DNA of 34,216 nt, from the NCBI GenBank assembly GCA_028699175.1, contig JAQVVC010000003.1:1-34216 (forward strand), in the 5' to 3' direction. The notes under the pieces were generated by a model. That model made no database searches. It saw only the letters and a program-made list of their open reading frames with translations, and was not told the origin of the DNA. A program made the translations under genes and the position numbers. This stretch comes from Bacilli bacterium. Its GTDB lineage: Bacteria > Bacillota_I > Bacilli_A > RF39 > UBA660. Below, in pieces: positions 28,214 through 34,216 of the stretch (the stretch's first letter is position 1; every line of letters begins with the position of its first letter).

Positions 28214-30763
28214 TTAAGCCTCATACCAATTAGAACCATAATCAATATCAACCTTAATCGGGGTTTTTAAATTAACGATATTTTCCATAGTATCACGCAC
28301 CAATAATTCTAACTTGGCTTTTTCTTCTTTAACTACATCAAATATAAGTTCATCATGAACTTGTAATATCATTTTACTTTTAAAATTTCGTTTTGTTAAT
28401 TCTTCATCAATTTTTACCATTGCCATTTTAATAATATCCGCAGCTGTACCTTGAATGGGAGTATTAAGAGCAATCCTTTCTCCAGCTGACCTTATTATAA
28501 AATTTTTATTTGCTAATTCATCAATATTTCTTTTTCGATTAAATATTGTTCTTACACTACCGTATAAATGAGCTTCTTTTATTATTTCATCCATATATCT
28601 TTTAACTCCTGGATATAATTCTAAATATTTATCAATAAATTTTTTAGCCTCACTGGGTTTTAAATTTAAATTTTCACCTAGTCCAAAACTACTTATTCCA
28701 TATACGATTCCAAATATTACTGCTTTTGCTGTTCGGCGCATATTTTTGGTTACTGATTCTTTTGAGACATCAAATATATCACTAGCAACCTTAGTATGAA
28801 TATCTTCACCATTATTGAAAGCTTCAATTAATTCTTTTGAATCACTTATATGAGCTAATACTCTCAATTCAATTTGGGAATAATCAGCACATAAAAAGAT
28901 ATCATTTACAGGAAGAAAAGCTTTTCTTACTTTGCGCCCATTTTCATCGCGAACAGGAATATTTTGTAAATTTGGTTCAACACTTGATAATCGACCTGTT
29001 CTTGTTAAAGTTTGTTTATAGATAGTATGAATTAAATTATCTTTAGTAATATAATTTTCCAGGCCTTCTAGATAAGTACTATTTAATTTAAATAAATTAC
29101 GATATTCAAGAATTGCTTCAATAATAGGATGATCTCCTCTTAATTTTTCTAAAGTGGCTGCGTCAGTACTATAATTCTTTTTAGCTGTTTTTCTCTTTGA
29201 AACAAGTCCTAAACGTTCAAAAAGAACTTCTCCTAATTGCTTGGGACTACTAATGTTAAATTCTTTACCAGCATAATTATAAATAGTATTAGAAATATTA
29301 TTGATTTTAATTTTAATCTCCTGGCTCATATCTTTTAATATATCTCTGCTACATTTAACTCCTGCTTGCTCCATTTTAGCTAACACGGTAACAAGAGGCA
29401 TTTCAATTGTATTAAATAAATCATCCATATCATCTAGTTTTAATTTATTAATTAATTCGTCTCTTGTTTCATAAATATATCTTGCTTTTAAAGTAACAGC
29501 TTCTTTTAATAATTTTTCATCTTTAATAACATTTTCATAAAAAGGAATGTTATAACCTTCAATATTCATTAAATATGCTAAATCTTCTTTAGTTTGAAAA
29601 TTAAGTAAATATGTCGCTATCATATTATCAAATATTGTCTTAGTATTTAAATCATTAAGTAAAATAATATTCTTTTTTAAATCATAAGTATATTTTTTTG
29701 TGTTTTTGTAATACTTAAATACTTCTTGAATTAAATCCTTATTTACATAGTAAGCATTTTTACCATCAAAAATTCCCATCCCTAATATATCACCTTTATG
29801 ATAATTAGTATTATCACATTCAATATAATAAGAAATAATATCTTTTTTAACTAAACTATTAATATCTTTCAATTCTTGATATTCATTTATAATATTAGGT
29901 TCTTTAACAATAATAGTTTTCATTAAAGAATAAAATTCTAAATCTTTATACATTTCTTCTAATTTAGGAGTAGGCCCTGTATATAGCATATCTTCTAAAT
30001 CACCTTCTAATGGTACTTCTCTAAATATAGTGCACATTTCTTTACTAAAAAAAGCATCTTTTTTTCCTTGGATTAATTTATCTTTAACTGCACCTTTAAT
30101 ATTATCAATACTAGCATAAATGTTTTCAAGAGATCCATAATTATGTAATAATTTTAAAGCTGTCTTTTCTCCTATCCCTTTTACACCTGGAATATTATCA
30201 GACGGATCTCCCGATAAAGCTTTTAAATCAATTATTTTAATTGGATCTATTCCATACTCTTTTTTAAATGTTTCTTCATTAAATCTAATATGTCCTTTTT
30301 GTTTTAATAACTTTACATCAGTTTCATGAGAAATTAATTGTAATAAATCTTTATCTGAAGATACAATAGTTGCATCAAATAAAGGATCTTTTTCAGTCAG
30401 CAAAGTTATAGTTCCAATAATATCATCAGCTTCATAATTCTCTACTTCATAATGTTTTATTCCCATAGCATCTAAAAGATCTCGAGCTACTGGCATTTGT
30501 TTTAATAAATCATCGGGAGTTTCTTGACGACCAGCTTTATAATTTTCAAATTTTTGATGTCTAAAATTTTTACCAATGTCAAAAGCAACAGCCATATATT
30601 TTGGCTTTTCTTCAGCAATTATTTTATTAATCATTGTAGTAAAACCATATAAAGCATTAGTTACTACCCCTTTACTATTTTTCATAACTGATCCAGAATA
30701 AAGGGTTGCATAATAACTTCTATACATTAAATTATTTCCGTCTACTAATATTAATTTCTTCAT
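28214..30763 (-). CDS. polA: DNA polymerase I (5'-3' exo plus polymerase; 3'-5' exo region appears degenerate)
   Basis: LVDGNNLMYRSYYA, DPSDNIPGVKGIGEKTA, LCADYSQIELRVLAHIS, LQVHDELIFDV. Confidence 0.97.
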   Translation of the reverse strand: MKKLILVDGNNLMYRSYYATLYSGSVMKNSKGVVTNALYGFTTMINKIIAEEKPKYMAVAFDIGKNFRHQKFENYKAGRQETPDDLLKQMPVARDLLDAMGIKHYEVENYEADDIIGTITLLTEKDPLFDATIVSSDKDLLQLISHETDVKLLKQKGHIRFNEETFKKEYGIDPIKIIDLKALSGDPSDNIPGVKGIGEKTALKLLHNYGSLENIYASIDNIKGAVKDKLIQGKKDAFFSKEMCTIFREVPLEGDLEDMLYTGPTPKLEEMYKDLEFYSLMKTIIVKEPNIINEYQELKDINSLVKKDIISYYIECDNTNYHKGDILGMGIFDGKNAYYVNKDLIQEVFKYYKNTKKYTYDLKKNIILLNDLNTKTIFDNMIATYLLNFQTKEDLAYLMNIEGYNIPFYENVIKDEKLLKEAVTLKARYIYETRDELINKLKLDDMDDLFNTIEMPLVTVLAKMEQAGVKCSRDILKDMSQEIKIKINNISNTIYNYAGKEFNISSPKQLGEVLFERLGLVSKRKTAKKNYSTDAATLEKLRGDHPIIEAILEYRNLFKLNSTYLEGLENYITKDNLIHTIYKQTLTRTGRLSSVEPNLQNIPVRDENGRKVRKAFLPVNDIFLCADYSQIELRVLAHISDSKELIEAFNNGEDIHTKVASDIFDVSKESVTKNMRRTAKAVIFGIVYGISSFGLGENLNLKPSEAKKFIDKYLELYPGVKRYMDEIIKEAHLYGSVRTIFNRKRNIDELANKNFIIRSAGERIALNTPIQGTAADIIKMAMVKIDEELTKRNFKSKMILQVHDELIFDVVKEEKAKLELLVRDTMENIVNLKTPIKVDIDYGSNWYEA

Positions 30764-30849
30764 AATTCACCTTCTAAATATATTATAATACATTTATAAC
30801 CATTTATAAAATAAATATAATTTAACATTAAAAATACCCTAAAGGGATA

Positions 30850-32268
30850 TTAGTCATCTTTGTATGGAGTCCAATATTTTTTAGGATATTTTGTTTTCGG
30901 TTGATAAATTTTCTTTTTACTTTTATCTTCTTCAAACTTTTTAGGATTTTTCTTAGCTGCAGCTATAATACTGCTAATACTTTTATTTCTTGATTTTTGA
31001 GTTTCTTTCTTTTTTATTAAATCTAGATATTTATAATCTTCTATCTTTTCTACTTCCAAATCATCAATAAATGCCGGATTTTTAAAGAAGAATATATAGT
31101 CTCCAGTCATTAAATTACTATTGTTACTACTAAAATCAAACCCTAAACTGGTATATTCACTTCCGGTAAATAAATCCATTCTTTGAATATCATTTTTAGT
31201 TAAAAATAAATTTACCGCCTCGTCGATACAATCTTCAGGAACAAAGATTACTTTATTACCTAGTTTGTAAAAAGCTTCGTTAATTAATGTTTTCGAAATC
31301 ACTTTATAGCTTGCGAATTGCTCTTCGTTAAGAATAATATAATTATCCTTATCCGCTGGCATAAATTCAGTATCTTTATTAAATATTACCGCCCAAAAAT
31401 CTCGATCTTTCCAATTTAATTCTAAATCACCTGATTTAAGAATCATTTTAGGAATATCATCATATCGATATGCAACAACAGTTAAATCATTTATCTTATA
31501 TATATTTATATCTCGATTATAGACATAAGTAAGGCATTTAGTTTGATTATAATGCTCTAACATTTTTTCATACAATATTTTTTGAACATAAAATCCTTCT
31601 AATGTGAATGTAATAAGAAATTTATAATCACTCTCATCATATTTTTTAAATTCGTTTATGAATCTATCTTTTATATGATTTTTAAAATGATAAGGATTGT
31701 TTAATTTATCACATTCATTAAAATGTTTATCAAGTATTACTTTTAAATTTTCTTCATTTTCATCATTAATTAAATTTTTATTTATACCATGATAAACACA
31801 AAAATTAATTATATCTTGATGTTTTTTTAATCCTAAATAATATTTTTTATCATCAATTAGTTGATATAACTCATTTATTTCAAATGTTAAACCTTTTAAG
31901 AAGTATATTATTCCCGATTGAGGATTTTCAATAAGTTTCAACTGGTCTCTAAAAAAATTATCTTCAAAAATTTTATAAAATAAAGAGGACTCTAACTGCT
32001 CATTTGTTAAACAATGTCTACTTATTATATTATATATAATCATTTCTAGTATTTCATTATTTATATTAATATTACTGATGTCTTCTTCTAATAATTTTAA
32101 TTTATCTATTGTTTCTTTATATTCACTATAACTATTATTTCCACGTTTAAGGTCAACATTTTTTGCTATCAAATTAATAGCCTTTATCTTAATTCTATCT
32201 TGTAAATTTGAATTAAATAAATAATTAAGTTGAAAATTTATATCAATATCTCTATGTAAATCCTTCAT
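30850..32268 (-). CDS. hypothetical protein, 472 aa, basic C-terminal tail
   Basis: long ORF with SD-like AGGGA; no family recognised. Confidence 0.75.
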   Translation of the reverse strand: MKDLHRDIDINFQLNYLFNSNLQDRIKIKAINLIAKNVDLKRGNNSYSEYKETIDKLKLLEEDISNININNEILEMIIYNIISRHCLTNEQLESSLFYKIFEDNFFRDQLKLIENPQSGIIYFLKGLTFEINELYQLIDDKKYYLGLKKHQDIINFCVYHGINKNLINDENEENLKVILDKHFNECDKLNNPYHFKNHIKDRFINEFKKYDESDYKFLITFTLEGFYVQKILYEKMLEHYNQTKCLTYVYNRDINIYKINDLTVVAYRYDDIPKMILKSGDLELNWKDRDFWAVIFNKDTEFMPADKDNYIILNEEQFASYKVISKTLINEAFYKLGNKVIFVPEDCIDEAVNLFLTKNDIQRMDLFTGSEYTSLGFDFSSNNSNLMTGDYIFFFKNPAFIDDLEVEKIEDYKYLDLIKKKETQKSRNKSISSIIAAAKKNPKKFEEDKSKKKIYQPKTKYPKKYWTPYKDD

Positions 32269-32295
32269 AAAAATCCCTCTTTAAAATTTTAACAT

Positions 32296-32322
32296 AAAAA
32301 AAAGCTAATTAAAACTTAATTA
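32296..32322 (-). terminator. intrinsic terminator of rpoZ, stop codon in stem
   Basis: TAATTAA-aac-TTAATTA with U8 on minus strand. Confidence 0.7.
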
Positions 32323-32500
32323 AACCTTTTTCAATTTCTTCAAGAGCTCTTCCTAAATTTTTTTTACATTTATATTCAGTGTCGGGCATTTGATAATGAT
32401 TGTTTTTTTGCATATCTTTGCTCCGTGTTGCTGCTATGTGGACTAAATTATATTTAGAGTCTACAATAGTAAGAATTTTATCAATTGATGGATAAATCAT
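32309..32500 (-). CDS. rpoZ: DNA-directed RNA polymerase omega subunit
   Basis: YPSIDKILTIVDSKYNLVHIAATRSKDM...LGRALEEIEKGLI. Confidence 0.88.
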   Translation of the reverse strand: MIYPSIDKILTIVDSKYNLVHIAATRSKDMQKNNHYQMPDTEYKCKKNLGRALEEIEKGLIKF

Positions 32501-32573
32501 TTTATCACTCTCCTATAATAAATATACTACAAGAGTTTTTATTTATACACTTTTATGTGTAAAATTATACAAA

Positions 32574-32903
32574 TTATTTACAGCAAGGATTTGGATTATA
32601 TACATTACAGCATATATTTTCTTCGCAGCATGTATAACACGGAACATATGAATGATGATAAATATGATTATTAATAATTCTTGTATGAATTGGTTGAACA
32701 TGTCTTACATGATGATTAATTTGACGATGAACAATATTTTCACAAGGAGGTTCACAAACAGGTTCACATTCCATACCTGGTAATACTGATTGAGGATATT
32801 TCACTCCTCCCATTTGCATAGAAGCACCTTGACTATTCATTTCATCATAAGGTATAAAACCTTCTTCTTCCTTTCCCATACAAGCACGATTTTGGTTAAA
32901 CAT
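32574..32903 (-). CDS. CotD-like spore coat protein
   Basis: His/Cys-rich HHVRHVQPIHTRIINNHIYHHSYVPCYTCCEENICCNVYNPNPCCK. Track ORF begins at a TTG (32948); the ATG at 32903 (MFNQNRAC) has SD AGAAAGGAA. Confidence 0.75.
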   Translation of the reverse strand: MFNQNRACMGKEEEGFIPYDEMNSQGASMQMGGVKYPQSVLPGMECEPVCEPPCENIVHRQINHHVRHVQPIHTRIINNHIYHHSYVPCYTCCEENICCNVYNPNPCCK

Positions 32904-32935
32904 AAAAAATACACTTTCCTTTCTAGTGTATTTTA
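32901..32935 (-). promoter_or_regulatory. translation-initiation-region hairpin of CotD-like mRNA
   Basis: CAUAAAAUACACU-AGAAAGGAA-AGUGUAUUUUUUAUG: 10-bp stem plus CAU/AUG pairing across a 2-nt bulge, SD in loop. Confidence 0.6.
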
Positions 32936-32971
32936 TGTGATTAGGCAACCTATGGTTAGGACATTTGTTTA

Positions 32972-34216
32972 TTAAAATGGTAATTTCATATTTCCAGTCG
33001 CCATTTTTTTCATCATATTTTTCATATTATCAAATTGTTTAAGTAAACGGTTTACCTCTTCAACACTTCTACCACTTCCTTTAGCTATTCTTTGTTTACG
33101 AGTCATTTTTAACACTTCGGGATGTTTTCTTTCATAAGGAGTCATCGATAATATTATCGCTTCAACATGAGCTAAATCTTTAGGATCAATATTAATATTA
33201 TTTAATCCCATATTACGAGCTCCGGGAAGCATTTTTAAAATATTTTCTAAAGGTCCTAATTTTTTAATTTGTTTCATATTTGTTAGAAAATCTTCTAAAT
33301 CATAATTACCCTTTTTCATTTTTTTAGATAAATCTAAAGCTTCTTCTTCATCAATAATATCACTTGCTTTTTCCGCAATCGATAAAATATCCCCCATATC
33401 AAGGATTCTTTCAGCCATTCTTTCAGGATAAAACTCAGATATGCCATCTAATTTTTCTGAATCTCCAACAAACTTAATTGGTACATTAGTTAAATGACGA
33501 ACCGATAAAGCAACCCCGCCTTTAGTATTACCATCCATTTTTGTTAAGATAGCTCCGGTTAAAGATAATTTATTATTAAAACCATTTATAACATTAATAG
33601 CATCTTGACCCATCATGGCATCAATTACTAATAAAATTTCATGAGGATTAACGATATTACTAATATCTTTTAATTCGTTCATTAAATCATCATCAATATG
33701 TAATCTCCCAGCTGTATCAATAATTATATAATCTAAACTATTTAATTTAGCATAATCTACTGCTTGTTTAACTATTTCGCGAGGATTTTCTTTTCCTTTT
33801 TCAAAAACCGGTATATTTAATGAAGAACCTATTTCTTTTAACTGATCAATAGCAGCAGGCCTATATATATCACAAGCTACTAACAAAGGCTTTTTATTAT
33901 GTTTCTTTCTAACATAATTAGCTATTTTACCACAGGTAGTAGTTTTACCCGATCCTTGAAGACCAGCAAGCATTATAATAGTCGGATTTTTATCTACTTT
34001 TAAAGGTTCATAATCATTACCTAATAAACTAATAAGCTCATCTTTAACTAGTTTAATAAATACTTCTTCAGGTTTTAAACTTTTAGAAACATCTAATCCC
34101 ATTACTTTATCTTTAACATTTTTCGTAAATTCTTTTACAACTTCATAATTAACATCAGCTTCTAATAAAGCCATTCTTATTTCTTTAATCGCATCACTAA
34201 TATTATCTTCAGTAAT
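32972..34216 (-). CDS. ffh: signal recognition particle protein Ffh (5' end beyond window)
   Basis: LAGLQGSGKTTTCGKIA, DTAGRL, TKMDGNTKGG, M-domain RIAKGSGRSVEEVNRLLKQF; frame stays open through 34216, so the track ATG at 34174 is internal. Confidence 0.95.
   Translation of the reverse strand: MTEDNISDAIKEIRMALLEADVNYEVVKEFTKNVKDKVMGLDVSKSLKPEEVFIKLVKDELISLLGNDYEPLKVDKNPTIIMLAGLQGSGKTTTCGKIANYVRKKHNKKPLLVACDIYRPAAIDQLKEIGSSLNIPVFEKGKENPREIVKQAVDYAKLNSLDYIIIDTAGRLHIDDDLMNELKDISNIVNPHEILLVIDAMMGQDAINVINGFNNKLSLTGAILTKMDGNTKGGVALSVRHLTNVPIKFVGDSEKLDGISEFYPERMAERILDMGDILSIAEKASDIIDEEEALDLSKKMKKGNYDLEDFLTNMKQIKKLGPLENILKMLPGARNMGLNNINIDPKDLAHVEAIILSMTPYERKHPEVLKMTRKQRIAKGSGRSVEEVNRLLKQFDNMKNMMKKMATGNMKLPF

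Noticed and set aside
30828-30852. Possible terminator TACCCTAAAGGGATA after the 472-aa gene
   Set aside because: Stem of only about 4 bp with mismatches; too weak to call
32790-32975. Plus-strand ORF 61 aa
   Set aside because: Antisense to the CotD-like gene
34133-34174. Ffh start at the track ATG
   Set aside because: MALLEADVN is internal in Ffh proteins and the frame remains open to the window edge, so the real start lies outside

Overview
This is a 34.2-kb chromosomal window from a very AT-rich low-GC Gram-positive (Bacillota, Bacilli/Mollicutes-like from gene content; taxonomy is inference). Almost every gene is on the minus strand and most are core genes. In order: AMP-forming acyl-CoA ligase, folA, thyA, tRNA-Leu(CAA), scpB-scpA, miaB, lexA (+), rpe-rsgA-prkC-prpC-rlmN, AI-2E-type permease, pgsA-like, fmt, nrnA-like DHH phosphoesterase, ackA, thiI, nifS/iscS, ezrA, BaiN-like flavoprotein, kinase-like orphan (+), mutM, polA, rpoZ, CotD-like coat protein, and ffh (5' end beyond the window). 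No CRISPR, rRNA, transposase or prophage was seen. The most interesting signals are at the edges of the annotation. (1) A 45-aa single-TM ORF absent from the ORF track lies divergent from lexA; a perfect CGAAC-N4-GTTCG box sits inside the spacer of its TTGACA-N17-TATAGT promoter, and it has its own terminator. It is a candidate SOS-induced division inhibitor at the YneA/SosA position. (2) The nrnA-like gene has no ATG/GTG/TTG upstream of its catalytic motif and seems to start at AUC after a strong SD. (3) The CotD-like mRNA can fold a hairpin with the SD in the loop and the AUG in the stem. (4) Intrinsic terminators repeatedly fold around stop codons. (5) An isolated plus-strand gene encodes a divergent kinase-fold protein.
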